Shown: positions 7,662 to 16,296 of the stretch, one piece after another
Position numbering within the stretch: the first letter of the stretch is position 1
How the letters are laid out: each line of letters opens with the position of its first letter
Assembly: GCA_902500755.1 (NCBI GenBank)
Contig: CABVRV010000032.1
Coordinates: 1-36,024, forward strand
Length of the DNA stretch: 36,024 nt
Direction of reading: 5' to 3'
Source: an uncultured Nitrospira sp.
GTDB taxonomy: Bacteria; Nitrospirota; Nitrospiria; Nitrospirales; Nitrospiraceae
Notes under the pieces: generated by a model
What the model saw: only the letters and a program-made list of their open reading frames with translations
What the model was told of the DNA's origin: nothing
Database searches by the model: none
Position numbers and translations under genes: made by a program

Positions 7662-7943
7662 TCACCGTCCTTGCATCACGAGAAACGCAACCCCGGCAGC
7701 AAACACCAGAATGCCGACCAGCCAACGGACGAATCGCTGTTGCGCCGTGGCGAGCACCTGGTCCATCTTCTTCATGAGCGCCGGCTGGGAGGCAAGATAG
7801 GCCTCCACCACCCCTTTCGCCCCTGTCAGGCCGATATTGCGTTCCTGACGAACAACCTTGATTGCCTCAATCAAGTTCCCATGCCGCAACGCCTCAATCG
7901 CTGCTTTGGGAAGATCGGGAGAACGCTTTGATTTGTTCGACAT
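7662..7943 (-). CDS. Small L7/L12-CTD-like protein with C-terminal membrane helix
   Basis: 93 residues from the ATG at 7941-7943. Residues 11-60 contain EAIKVVRQERNIGLTGAKGV followed by VEAYLASQPAL. This closely follows the bL12 C-terminal motif IK-x-VR-x5-GL-x2-AK-x2-VE, which in the ribosome contacts translational GTPases. A hydrophobic C-terminal helix (FVRWLVGILVFAAGVAFLVM) with a four-residue tail makes it tail-anchored, so the L12-like domain faces the cytoplasm. No clear ribosome site is seen. It is the first gene of the cluster 7943-6602, upstream of the exported NTF2-like protein and the second L12-like paralogue. The true ribosomal bL12 is longer, has no membrane helix and lies with rplJ. 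Function unknown. Confidence 0.7.
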   Translation of the reverse strand: MSNKSKRSPDLPKAAIEALRHGNLIEAIKVVRQERNIGLTGAKGVVEAYLASQPALMKKMDQVLATAQQRFVRWLVGILVFAAGVAFLVMQGR

Positions 7944-8113
7944 ACACGAAAGAGCAGAGCACAAGGTCTCATATGCCTTTCATACTTATAGCCATTGCCA
8001 CGATAGGAGAGCAACGCTAACGGAGTTCTTGCCAAATGCCAAGCGCGAAAGAATCCATCTCCCTGGATAGCGAGATCCTTTGAACCAGTTGTATCCGTCT
8101 CGAAAAGAGAGGC

Positions 8114-9055
8114 ATGATTCATTCCGGTACTTCGACCACTATGCCGCTTTCTCTTCAGATTTTTATCGCGATCTTCGTCATTGGTGCCTTCCTTCGATCC
8201 CGCGCCATCCTGAGCAAGAACCATGCAGAACGATTGGCGAGGGTTGTCTTTTCGGTCAGTCTTCCGGCGACGATTCTCGTCTCGCTGGATCCTGTACCAC
8301 TCGCACCCACAGTCTGGAAAATCCCGTTGGCCGCCTGCCTCATCACCCTTCCGATGGTTGTCTGCGCCTGGTTCCTTGCCCATTCGTTACAGCTACCTCG
8401 CAAAACGCAAGGTGGGTTCCTGTTGGCCACCGGTTCAATCAATTCTGTGTACTTTGCCTTTCCCGTCATCCTCGCGACGTTCGGCAACGAAGGATTGACT
8501 CAAGCCGTGCTCTTCGACCTCGGACAAACCACACTGACCCTCACGATCCTCTACGGCGTAGCTGTCTGGCATGGCGCACACGCTGTCACTGCAAAATCGG
8601 CCGCAGTCCGCTTCCTTTCTTCTCCTCCTCTCTGGGCACTGACCTGTATCCTCACGGTGAAATTATCCGGGTATCACCTGCCTCCCTGGCTGCTTGAGAT
8701 GCTCAGGCCCCTTCATTTCACCACCACTCCACTCGCCAGTTTGGCGTTGGGACTGTCGATCAGCTTCTCCGCAGTGCTCCGAAGCGTGCGGTTAGCGACA
8801 CTGGGGGTGGCAGTACGAATGGGAGGTGGGCTGTTGCTTGGTTTCGCCGCAGTGTTCCTGTTGGAATTCACCGGAGTGGAGCGTGCGGTCGTGATGCTGA
8901 TAGCAGCGATGCCCTCGGCGGTCAACTCCGTCATCTTCGCTGCGGAGACAGGCCTTGATGAGGAGCTGGTCGCGTCGATCGTTACTCTGTCCATTTGCTT
9001 AGGCGTCGTGATGCTCCCCTGGTTACCTGAGCTGGCAACCCTGCTGATGGAGTGA
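8114..9055 (+). CDS. AEC (auxin efflux carrier) family transporter
   Basis: A 313-residue hydrophobic protein with about ten membrane helices in two five-helix halves. It shows family hallmarks: LPATILVSLDP after helix 2, GSINSVYFAFPVILATFGNE in helix 4, and AAMPSAVNSVIFAAETGLDE in the second half, where a Pro in the helix marks the transport site. AEC/BART members move small organic anions or other solutes across the inner membrane. The substrate cannot be read here. The ribosome site is ambiguous: GAGAGG is only one base from the first ATG, and a second ATG at 8141 is possible. It is a single plus-strand gene, convergent with the CBS gene and only 14 bases from it. Confidence 0.85.
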   Translation: MIHSGTSTTMPLSLQIFIAIFVIGAFLRSRAILSKNHAERLARVVFSVSLPATILVSLDPVPLAPTVWKIPLAACLITLPMVVCAWFLAHSLQLPRKTQGGFLLATGSINSVYFAFPVILATFGNEGLTQAVLFDLGQTTLTLTILYGVAVWHGAHAVTAKSAAVRFLSSPPLWALTCILTVKLSGYHLPPWLLEMLRPLHFTTTPLASLALGLSISFSAVLRSVRLATLGVAVRMGGGLLLGFAAVFLLEFTGVERAVVMLIAAMPSAVNSVIFAAETGLDEELVASIVTLSICLGVVMLPWLPELATLLME

Positions 9056-9069
9056 TCGCCGCGGTCCTG

Positions 9070-9906
9070 CTATGCCTTAGCGAGAAATCGAGGTCGATCC
9101 CTGATGGAGACCATTTTCACCAAGTCCCGTATGGAGAGCACCCCGATGATCTTCCCGTTTTCCGTCACGGCCAAGTGACGTACACCCTGTTCGGCCATCG
9201 CTTTACTGGCATCGCGTATGGTGCGATTGACATCGACATCCAGTAGAGGAGAACTCATCACGGCACTCACATGAGTGCTGTCTGGATTTCGGTTGCCAGC
9301 GAGTCCTTTCCAGACCAAATCGCGCTCAGTCACAATACCGACGATCTCGCCGGCCTCGATCGTCAGCAATGACCCGATCCGCTTCTCCCGCATGAGCTGA
9401 GCCGCCGCCCGAATAGACGCATCGCTCTGGATCGTCACGAGTATAGTCGCCATCAGAACGCTCAGTGGGCGGTACACCTTGTCAAGATCGCAGACGGGAC
9501 CACGTTCGGCGTCCACAAATGATCGCACGAGATCCCGCACCGACACGATCCCGACGATCTCGCCGGCTTCCTCCACACAGAGATGACGCACATGATGAGT
9601 TTCCATCAACTGGCTGGCATCCAACATGGAGTGGGCTCCGTCGATCGTCAAAATCTGATTTACCATGACGCGATCCACCATCGTAGCCATAGGATCTAAA
9701 GCCACTGCGAGCACTTTCCGTACGAGATCCGCCTCCGTGATAATCCCAACCGGTCCCCGCTTGGGATCATACGAATCCACCAACAGACAGCCGATCCGTC
9801 GAACAGCCATCCGCTCGGCTGCGGCTGTAATCGTCGAGTCCTGTGGAACGACCTCCAAATAGCGATGCATATAATCCTGAACAGCTCCACCGGCATGCTT
9901 ATCCAT
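9070..9906 (-). CDS. Four-CBS-domain (double Bateman) protein
   Basis: 278 residues from the ATG at 9904-9906, chosen because AAGGAG lies five bases upstream; the earlier ATG at 9939 has no ribosome site. Four CBS domains follow without any other domain: about 10-75 (ending GPVGIITEADLVRKVL), 78-135 (GEIVGIVSVRDLVRSF), 150-210 (GEIVGIVTERDLVWKG) and 215-275 (GKIIGVLSIRDLVKMV). The G-[IV]-[IV]-[ST]-x-[RA]-DL endings are the nucleotide-contact edge of CBS folds. Stand-alone CBS proteins bind AMP, ATP, SAM or similar ligands and report energy state to partners. The perfect inverted repeat at 10087-10104 lies 181 bases upstream. The partner is unknown. Confidence 0.87.
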   Translation of the reverse strand: MDKHAGGAVQDYMHRYLEVVPQDSTITAAAERMAVRRIGCLLVDSYDPKRGPVGIITEADLVRKVLAVALDPMATMVDRVMVNQILTIDGAHSMLDASQLMETHHVRHLCVEEAGEIVGIVSVRDLVRSFVDAERGPVCDLDKVYRPLSVLMATILVTIQSDASIRAAAQLMREKRIGSLLTIEAGEIVGIVTERDLVWKGLAGNRNPDSTHVSAVMSSPLLDVDVNRTIRDASKAMAEQGVRHLAVTENGKIIGVLSIRDLVKMVSIRDRPRFLAKA

Positions 9907-10341
9907 CACAACTCCTTGTTCCATAGATAGACTGCTCATTCACTCAATGATAAGTCCTTGGCGACCACTATACCCGATAGTGACGGAACGCGCACGACAC
10001 CATTAGGTCGATCCGAATACAGTGGCCCACGTGAAAGGGCCGTTCTAATTGAATCCTTACGAACCCGTGTGCTCCCAGGCCCTCAAACTAGGGTTTTACC
10101 TAGTATTATTATGAAACACTAATCTCTGTATCCTTCACCTTCTACACTTTCATCGACTACGCTGGCATCCGCACTGCGTATTGTCCCCGACACGGCTCTT
10201 GACGGTAACTCGTTACAATTACGTACGAACATAGCGAATGAGATGAGTCAGCACGATGTGTTTCTCGGTTCTTTCCCCCTTTGGCATTCAACTTGCCTTT
10301 CCAAATTGAAGGCAGCATTGGATACCTAACAAGGGTGAAAC
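9907..10341. other. Divergent intergenic region between CBS and small-operon genes
   Basis: 435 bases without a convincing gene. It must contain the promoters of both divergent units. It holds the perfect inverted repeat at 10087-10104, and a second short hairpin GGCCC-N8-GGGCC occurs near 10023-10040. No confident -35/-10 pair was identified. Confidence 0.5.
10087..10104. promoter_or_regulatory. Perfect inverted repeat ACTAGG-N6-CCTAGT, candidate operator
   Basis: ACTAGG, six bases (GTTTTA), CCTAGT: exact 18-bp symmetry in an AT-rich spacer between divergent genes. A related site, ACTAGGGATGTCACTAGT, lies at 22202-22219 upstream of another small gene, with 14 of 18 positions equal. Its size and spacing suit a dimeric helix-turn-helix regulator. 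The NarL-type regulator at 22304-22957 is one possible binder, purely by proximity. Confidence 0.4.
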
Positions 10342-10656
10342 ATGGAACACACAACAAACCCTATCAGTGTTCGTATTGACTGGTGCCGTCGCCAATCGGC
10401 ACAAGCCCGTACAGATCAAGAGGCAGACGGGTGGCGCGCAGAAGAGGACGGGTTGCGCGATGCCTTGATCAGTGGCGACCACAGTCATGACTATCGGCTA
10501 TACCCTCAAGAGATCCAGGAGCGGTATTCCCGTGGCTTCCAAGATGGAACGGTGTTGCTACACGCCGCGCGGATGGAGCGCACACTATATGCGACTGGAA
10601 CCTCGGACCCGGTTCCTCAGGTTGAAAGGGACGACCCGCAAGGAGATGAACAATGA
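10342..10656 (+). CDS. Hypothetical acidic protein, first gene of a small operon
   Basis: 104 residues. AAGGGTG lies five bases before the ATG. The sequence is hydrophilic and rich in Asp, Glu and Arg (QEADGWRAEEDGLRDALISG; HDYRLYPQEIQERYSRGFQD) with no signal peptide or membrane helix. It is predicted to be a mostly helical cytoplasmic protein. No family is recognised. Its last codons overlap the start of the zinc-ribbon gene by four bases (ATGA), so the two are co-translated and probably act together. Confidence 0.65.
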   Translation: MEHTTNPISVRIDWCRRQSAQARTDQEADGWRAEEDGLRDALISGDHSHDYRLYPQEIQERYSRGFQDGTVLLHAARMERTLYATGTSDPVPQVERDDPQGDEQ

Positions 10657-10850
10657 ATTGCCTACGATGCAACGGCCTTACCGTCAGTGACGACAGCATT
10701 GCGGTTGAGATTGGATCGTCGTCGGACTTTCATGGTTGGCGCTGCGTCAATTGTGGAATGATCGTCGACGATGTGATCCAAAATAATCGGCGTGCCCTCC
10801 AGCGATCGAGGAGATCCGGAGGCACGGAACGACGCTGTGAGGCCGCTTGA
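10653..10850 (+). CDS. Small zinc-ribbon protein
   Basis: 65 residues. Two CxxC knuckles, MNCLRCNG (Cys3, Cys6) and WRCVNCGM (Cys31, Cys34), frame a short beta-like segment and should hold one structural zinc. The tail is basic (NNRRALQRSRRSGGTERR), which would suit nucleic-acid or ribosome contact. GGAG lies within ten bases of the ATG, inside the end of the preceding gene. The stop is followed at once by a hairpin, so the operon has two genes. Compact zinc ribbons occur in many regulators and adaptors; the specific role is unknown. Confidence 0.72.
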   Translation: MNCLRCNGLTVSDDSIAVEIGSSSDFHGWRCVNCGMIVDDVIQNNRRALQRSRRSGGTERRCEAA

Positions 10851-10871
10851 CGTGGAGCTTGCTTCCACGTC
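10849..10871 (+). terminator. Hairpin at the stop codon of the zinc-ribbon gene
   Basis: GACGTGGA (10849-10856) pairs fully with TCCACGTC (10864-10871) around a seven-base loop. It begins inside the TGA stop. Only TT follows, so the U-tract is weak. Position and stem strength still make it the probable end of the two-gene transcript. It also separates this operon from the convergent macro-domain gene. Confidence 0.5.
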
Positions 10872-11011
10872 TTACCGCCAGATTGCGGTAGATGATCACG
10901 CCGATACCAGGGCGATGTCGAATGAGTTCCTCTAAGCCTCGTTGGAGTCGTTCGGCGACCTCGGTGTCATTCACCATCATTGCCACGACACGCGTGGGAC
11001 GAGATATGAAT

Positions 11012-11500
11012 TCAGTGCCCCTCTGTCGCCTGGACGCCCGGTTGATACGTAGCGTACACGTAGACCGGGATGGACAAGTGGCCGAGATGTTTTTCAATCA
11101 ACGGCTTCACATCCTCCCAGTCGAGACCGCCGACACCTGTAGCTAAACGAGGAAGCGCGAGGCTTTTGACCTTCTCACCCTCGACCAGCTTGAAGAGAGC
11201 TTTAAGACAGTGATTGACGTTCTCGATCGTGGCTTTTCCAGGTTTGGCCCCATGGCTGGGAGCTGGTTCTTGCGTAAAGAGGCTCACAATGCGCACCCCA
11301 CCGGCTCCAGCCCACGCCCACAATTCTCCGGTCTTCGGGGTAAACGTTTGGCAATAGTGCCTGAAGTCTTTGTACATGGCGGGCCACTGTTGCCTCAGTG
11401 ACAACGCTAAACCGTTCGTGTATCCATCGTTGGGAGCAACACCGTGCGCTACCATTGCTGCCCTTGTGTGTAAAATATCTCCTGCCACTTCTTTCAGCAT
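11012..11500 (-). CDS. Macro-domain (ADP-ribose-binding) protein
   Basis: 162 residues from the ATG at 11498-11500, which has GGAGG four bases upstream. It begins MLKEVAGDILHTRAAMVAHG, the macro-domain strand with GDI and the Asn/His-type adenine edge. It then has NDGYTNGLALSLRQQWP and, near the end, SLALPRLATGVGGLDWEDVK, matching the loop that wraps the diphosphate (P-x-[IL]-[AG]-x-G-x-G-G). Such proteins bind or hydrolyse ADP-ribose, ADP-ribosylated protein or nucleic acid, or related metabolites. The group resembles single-domain phosphatase-like macro proteins of bacteria and phages. It is a lone gene, convergent with the preceding operon. No ADP-ribosyltransferase is visible nearby, so a toxin-antitoxin role is not supported. 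Confidence 0.82.
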   Translation of the reverse strand: MLKEVAGDILHTRAAMVAHGVAPNDGYTNGLALSLRQQWPAMYKDFRHYCQTFTPKTGELWAWAGAGGVRIVSLFTQEPAPSHGAKPGKATIENVNHCLKALFKLVEGEKVKSLALPRLATGVGGLDWEDVKPLIEKHLGHLSIPVYVYATYQPGVQATEGH

Positions 11501-11650
11501 AGAACCTCCGTTACGCATCCGATCGCAATAATATGGGGCGACGCGAGGTGCCCCGTCTCACATCTATCAATGTCGAGCCAATCGTCCTTGCGAATCTCGT
11601 CTCCTTCCGCTATGAAATAGAACGCTCTTCATGAACTCAGGATCGCTGTC

Positions 11651-12103
11651 GTGGTCCATATCAGACCGGCAACCGAGGTAGATTTTCCTGCACTCCTCCA
11701 GGTGCAACGAGAGGCCTTTGGAGAATATGCCGGCATCTACACGCTCAGCGGATGGACAACGGAAACTCTCGAAAGTCTCAAAGAAGATGCCAAAGAGAAG
11801 CATATTTTCGTGGCCGAGGCGGAAGGAGAGATCGTCGGCTCTGTGCGCTTTTGGACGGTGGCTGGTGTCTGCGTCATCCGGTTGCTTTCCGTCAGTCCTG
11901 CGTACCAGGGACAAGGAGTTGGAAAGACGCTGATCTTCGAGATTGAACAAGCAGCAACCGATGCCCATAAGTTTTACGCCTGCACCATGCTGCGCACGGC
12001 CAGAAATATTCAGTTCTTTATGGACCTCGGATACAAGGCCGAATCGCTTCTCCCCAACCATTATGACCACCTCGACTTGATCTGCTTTGCCAAATATCGC
12101 TGA
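11651..12103 (+). CDS. GNAT-family N-acetyltransferase
   Basis: 150 residues beginning at a GTG (11651); AGGA lies about eight bases upstream and no ATG is available. The GNAT core is clear: IRPATEVDFPALLQVQREAF at the N-terminus, IFVAEAEGEIVGSVRFW for strands 2-4, and motif A LLSVSPAYQGQGVGKTLI, whose Q-x-x-G-x-G loop binds the acetyl-CoA pyrophosphate. NIQFFMDLGYKAE near the end is motif B. The substrate (amine, amino acid or protein) cannot be determined. It is a single gene, convergent with the FGE-like gene 53 bases downstream. Confidence 0.85.
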   Translation: MVHIRPATEVDFPALLQVQREAFGEYAGIYTLSGWTTETLESLKEDAKEKHIFVAEAEGEIVGSVRFWTVAGVCVIRLLSVSPAYQGQGVGKTLIFEIEQAATDAHKFYACTMLRTARNIQFFMDLGYKAESLLPNHYDHLDLICFAKYR

Positions 12104-12156
12104 GCCCTTCGCCTGAGACAGGACACTGTCCACTCGTCAAACCGACCGATCAGCAA

Positions 12157-12936
12157 TTACGGCGTCTTCGCGCAACGGAACCCATAGCCGAACTGCTGAC
12201 CTGATGGATCGGCATTGAAACGGAACGATGTACGTAGAAATTCAGGAACATAGAGCCACGACCCGCCCCGCACGACCTTCGTGTCGCCCTTTGCTGGCCC
12301 GATTGGATTCTTTTCAGGACCTTTCTTGTAAAACTCATTCCCGTACCAATCAAAGACCCATTCCCAGGCATTACCGGCCATATCATAGATGCCATAGGGG
12401 CTTTTCCCGGCCTCGAAAGACCCAACGGGAGTTAAGGCCTGATGATTATCCCAATCCTTTCTTCCATAATTCGCATGGAGTCGAGTCGGCGCTTCATTTC
12501 CCCAGGGGTAGATCCGACCATCTGTTCCTCGCGCCGCCTTCTCCCACTCCGCTTCCGTCGGGAGGCGTTTACCGGCCCATTTACAGTAATTGACCGCATC
12601 CTCCCAGGTCACGTTGACGACCGGACGTCTCTGATGTTGCGGTTGATTCATAATGCTCCAGTCCGGTGGCTCCTCCATGTCCGTCACCTTCAGGTACCTC
12701 GCATACTGTCCCACCGTCACCTCATACTTATCCATGTAGAAGGCATTGAGGTAGATGCTCCGCACCGGCTTTTCATCATCCGCGTGACTGCTTCCTCTTG
12801 TGAACTTCCCAGCCGGCACCAACACCATCTGCTGATCCAGCGTATCAGGCTCCACTCCACTTTCTGCGGCATGTGCGGTCGCCCCCGAAGCCATGAAAAA
12901 GCACAACACAACCGTTCTCACCAGCATGTGTCTCAT
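12157..12936 (-). CDS. Exported formylglycine-generating-enzyme-like (SUMF1) domain protein
   Basis: 259 residues from the ATG at 12934-12936 behind GGAGGGAGG. A signal peptide (MRHMLVRTVVLCFFMASGAT, cut near AHA-AE) sends it to the periplasm. The rest is one FGE-sulfatase fold: MVLVPAGKFTRGSSHADDEK, YMDKYEVTVGQYARYL, PVVNVTWEDAVNYCKWAGKR, LPTEAEWEKAARG, GIYDMAGNAWEWVFDWYGN, VVRGGSWLY and GFRC at the end. True formylglycine generators need two cysteines just after RGGSW in a C-x4-C pattern. Here that segment reads EFLRTSFRFNADPSGQ, with none. It is therefore probably not a sulfatase activator but a binding or other-activity member (PvdO/EgtB-type diversity). It is a lone gene. Confidence 0.85.
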   Translation of the reverse strand: MRHMLVRTVVLCFFMASGATAHAAESGVEPDTLDQQMVLVPAGKFTRGSSHADDEKPVRSIYLNAFYMDKYEVTVGQYARYLKVTDMEEPPDWSIMNQPQHQRRPVVNVTWEDAVNYCKWAGKRLPTEAEWEKAARGTDGRIYPWGNEAPTRLHANYGRKDWDNHQALTPVGSFEAGKSPYGIYDMAGNAWEWVFDWYGNEFYKKGPEKNPIGPAKGDTKVVRGGSWLYVPEFLRTSFRFNADPSGQQFGYGFRCAKTP

Positions 12937-13140
12937 GGACCTCCCTCCAAAATTGTGTCCACCAGGTACATCAGCTCCCACCTGTCTGAAAATCTAGGAA
13001 ACCTGAACATGTCCGACACGTTTACCTGGCAGCACCTACAAGATTAATGCCTGACCTTCCATGTGATGAACACTCAGACGGCCGGTCGTAACTAGTCGTC
13101 CTTCTCAACACTTTCATTCCATATTGACGAGCCCGCCACA

Positions 13141-16100
13141 CTACACCCATTCCGGAGCCTCCGCTTGGCTCACCTCACCTCCCCCAAACAGACTGTAGAG
13201 CACCGGCAGGACAACGAGTGTCAGCGCTGACGAGGTGAAGAGTCCTCCGATCACAACCGTCGCAAGCGGCCGCTGAACCTCGGCGCCAATCCCTTGCGCA
13301 AGCGCCAGCGGAAGCAGTCCGAGCAACGTCGTCATCATTGTCATCACGACCGGGCGAAGACGAAGGCTGCAGCCGGCCAGAATCGCCTCGTCGATCTGCC
13401 GTCCCTCGTTGCGCAGCTGGTTGATATAGGAAACCAACACGATCCCGTTTCCCACTGCGAGTCCGAACAGCTCGATGAAGCCGATGGAGGCCGGCACGCT
13501 CAAATACTGCCCGCTCAGCCACAGAGAGACCACGCCACCGATCAACGCGAACGGGAGATTGAGGATGATCAAGGTCGCATACCGCAGCGAATGGAACGCC
13601 CAGAAGAGGAGGAAGAAGACGAGACCCAGCGTGATCGGCACGACGATCATCAACCGCGCATTGGCCCGCTCCATATTTTCAAACGCGCCGCCCCAGACGA
13701 CGGTATACCCTACCGGCAAGTGGAGCTGTGCCGCGAGCTTCGCGCGCCCTTCATCTACGACGCCACCGATGTCCCGGCCGACGACATTGAAGCCGACGAA
13801 GATGCGGCGTTTCACATGCTCACGGCTGATGCGCGCTGGCCCTTCACGCATTTCGATGGTTGCGAGATCACTCATCGGGATCAAGGCTCCGGATGCCGCC
13901 TTCACCCGAATCTCCCCGACACTCGCAACACTGTTCCGGTATGGCTCCGGGAATCGTAAGATGAGCTGAAATCGCCGCTCACCTTCATAGACCTGCGTCG
14001 CCGGTTTACCACCGATCGCCGTGGTGATGATCTCCTGCACGTCGGCCACGTTGATGCCAAACCGGGCAATTCTCTGACGATCGATGTCGATGGTGAGATA
14101 AGGCTGTCCGGAAGTTTGTTCGACCTTGATGTCTTTGACTCCCTCAATCCGCTGCAGCAAAGATGCGATCTCCTCCGCTTTGTTCCACAGTACGTCGAGG
14201 TCGTCACCGAATAGCTTGATCGCGCATTCGGTCCTGATACCGGAGATCAACTCATCCACCCGTTCCTGAATCGGCTGGCTCATCAGCACGGAAATTCCGG
14301 GAATTTCAGCCAATTTGTTCCTAATGGCGTCGGTGAGTTCCGACTGCGTCTTAGCTGTCTTCCAGGTGCTTCGATCGTGCAAGGTCACTACCGGGTCGCT
14401 CTCGAATGGTTCTTCAGGTGTATACGCGATTTCCGGCCTCCCGATTTTGCTCACGGCCATACGAACCTCCGGAAACTCCAACATCGCCTTATGGGTCTGT
14501 TTCTCCATCTCGATGGATTCCGGCAGAGACACGCTCGGCAGACGGACGATTTGAGGGGTGAGCGCACCTTCCTCCAGTAGGGGTATAAACTGCCGTCCAA
14601 TGAAGGGCACAAGGGCCACGCTGGCAAGCACGATGGCCGACGAACCGGCCAGGACGCCTATCCGATGCCGCAGGGTCCATTGCAGCACTGGCAGATAATG
14701 CTGCTTCATCCAGCGAGCGAGGCCCGTTTCCTGCGGATGGTCACCACGCAGGAGCAGCGACGCGAGCACTGGTGACAAGGTCAGTGTCACCACGACCGAA
14801 GCTAAGAGTGCGATTACCAAGGTGTAGGCCAGCGGGGCGAACATCTTGCCTTCCATCCCTTGCAGCGTCATGAGCGGCAGGAACACGACGCTGATGATCA
14901 GAATGCCGAATAAGATCGGCCGACCCACTTCCTTCGTGGCATGAAGAATGACGCTGAGCCTGCTTTCCTGCGAGGCGCCGCGATGTTGGGCAAGGTGCCG
15001 ATAGGCATTTTCCACCACGACCAGGGACCCATCAGCGATCTCGCCGATGGCGATCGCCAGCCCGCCAAGCGTCATCAAGTTGGCGGAGAGCCCAAACCCC
15101 TCCATAGCGATAAAAGTCACAAGCGGCGTGACGATTAACGTGACCGTCACAATAACGGCACTACGGACATGGCCCAGGAAGAAAAAGAAGACGAAGACCA
15201 CCAGCACAATCCCCTCAATCAATGCGTCACGGACCGTGTGAATGGCGGCATTCACCAGCTCGATGCGATCGTAGAAGGGAATCAGTTTCATCCCTGACGG
15301 GAGGACATTGCTTTGCTGCAGATCCTCCACCTTGGTCTTGACGGCTTCGACCACCTCGCGGGCATTACCTCCGCGCAGCATGAGCACGATGCCGGCAACG
15401 ACTTCCCGCTCCCCATTGAGCACCACCGCACCATGGCGAACGGCTTGGCCGATGCGGACCTCCGCCACATCGCGAAGAAAGATTGGCGTGCCACCGGATT
15501 CCTTCAGGATGATCGATTCGATATCACTCATGTTCTTGATCAGACCCAACCCCCGGACAATCGCACGCTCTGCATGACGCTCCAGGACATTCCCGCCGGC
15601 ATTGGCATTGTTCTTCGCAACGGCCTCGTAGACCTGGTGCAGCGTCAGATCGAATTTACGCAGCTTGGCCGGATCGACGAGGACCTGATACTGTTTGACG
15701 AACCCACCCATGCCGTTTACATCGATCACCCCCGGCACGCTCTTGAGAAGCGGTCGCAGGACCCAGTCTTGGATGGTCCGCTGGTCCGTCAATTCCCGCT
15801 CGACGACCTGAGTATCAATCACCGTGGCACCGGGCCCTGTCCTGAGCTTTGTCGAAGGGCCCTCCACGTAGTATTGATAGACTTCTCCCAACCCGGTACT
15901 GACCGGCGCCATCACTGGTTCGATCCCTGGTGGCAATCGTTCGTTCGCCGCGATCATTCGTTCCAGCACCAACTGGCGGGCAAAATAGACATCGACATCG
16001 TCCTTGAACACGACCGTGATCTGCGACAGTGCGAACTTAGACAGCGACCGGATCTCCGTTAAGCCCGGCAGGCCGGTCATTTGGATTTCGAGCGGATAGG

Positions 16101-16296
16101 TGATAAACCGTTCGACTTCGACCGGCGATAACCCCGGCGCGTCGGTCAGTACCTGCACTTGGATGTTCGTCACGTCGGGGTAGGCATCGATTGGGATCGA
16201 CTCAAAGGCGATCACACCAAGGACGGACAACAGACAGGCGAGGCCGATGACCAGTATTCGTTGCCGCAGCGAAAATTCCAGCAGAGAGGCGATCAT
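13141..16296 (-). CDS. czcA: Heavy-metal RND efflux pump, CzcA/CusA family
   Basis: 1051 residues, the usual length for HME-RND pumps. It starts MIASLLEFSLRQRILVIGLA (first membrane helix), followed by IPIDAYPDVTNIQVQVLTDA, the CzcA/CusA N-terminal signature. GGLAIAIGEIADGSLVVVEN carries the helix-4 acidic residues used in proton relay. The two large periplasmic loops (residues about 35-335 and 560-870) include the second-half porter region with SQPIQERVDELISGIRTECA, also family-typical. The C-terminal helices end in LVVLPVLYSLFGGGE. It exports divalent or monovalent metal ions from the periplasm or cytoplasm using the proton gradient. The metal cannot be assigned safely. Its ATG overlaps the adaptor gene's stop (ATGA), so they are coupled. 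No outer-membrane factor gene is present. Confidence 0.93.
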   Translation of the reverse strand: MIASLLEFSLRQRILVIGLACLLSVLGVIAFESIPIDAYPDVTNIQVQVLTDAPGLSPVEVERFITYPLEIQMTGLPGLTEIRSLSKFALSQITVVFKDDVDVYFARQLVLERMIAANERLPPGIEPVMAPVSTGLGEVYQYYVEGPSTKLRTGPGATVIDTQVVERELTDQRTIQDWVLRPLLKSVPGVIDVNGMGGFVKQYQVLVDPAKLRKFDLTLHQVYEAVAKNNANAGGNVLERHAERAIVRGLGLIKNMSDIESIILKESGGTPIFLRDVAEVRIGQAVRHGAVVLNGEREVVAGIVLMLRGGNAREVVEAVKTKVEDLQQSNVLPSGMKLIPFYDRIELVNAAIHTVRDALIEGIVLVVFVFFFFLGHVRSAVIVTVTLIVTPLVTFIAMEGFGLSANLMTLGGLAIAIGEIADGSLVVVENAYRHLAQHRGASQESRLSVILHATKEVGRPILFGILIISVVFLPLMTLQGMEGKMFAPLAYTLVIALLASVVVTLTLSPVLASLLLRGDHPQETGLARWMKQHYLPVLQWTLRHRIGVLAGSSAIVLASVALVPFIGRQFIPLLEEGALTPQIVRLPSVSLPESIEMEKQTHKAMLEFPEVRMAVSKIGRPEIAYTPEEPFESDPVVTLHDRSTWKTAKTQSELTDAIRNKLAEIPGISVLMSQPIQERVDELISGIRTECAIKLFGDDLDVLWNKAEEIASLLQRIEGVKDIKVEQTSGQPYLTIDIDRQRIARFGINVADVQEIITTAIGGKPATQVYEGERRFQLILRFPEPYRNSVASVGEIRVKAASGALIPMSDLATIEMREGPARISREHVKRRIFVGFNVVGRDIGGVVDEGRAKLAAQLHLPVGYTVVWGGAFENMERANARLMIVVPITLGLVFFLLFWAFHSLRYATLIILNLPFALIGGVVSLWLSGQYLSVPASIGFIELFGLAVGNGIVLVSYINQLRNEGRQIDEAILAGCSLRLRPVVMTMMTTLLGLLPLALAQGIGAEVQRPLATVVIGGLFTSSALTLVVLPVLYSLFGGGEVSQAEAPEWV

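Noticed and set aside
10747-10980. Minus-strand frame starting MMVNDTEVAERLQRGLEEL
   Set aside because: The first part looks protein-like and lies just after the macro-domain gene, but there is no ribosome site and its last third is antisense to the zinc-ribbon gene. Kept only as a weak possibility.
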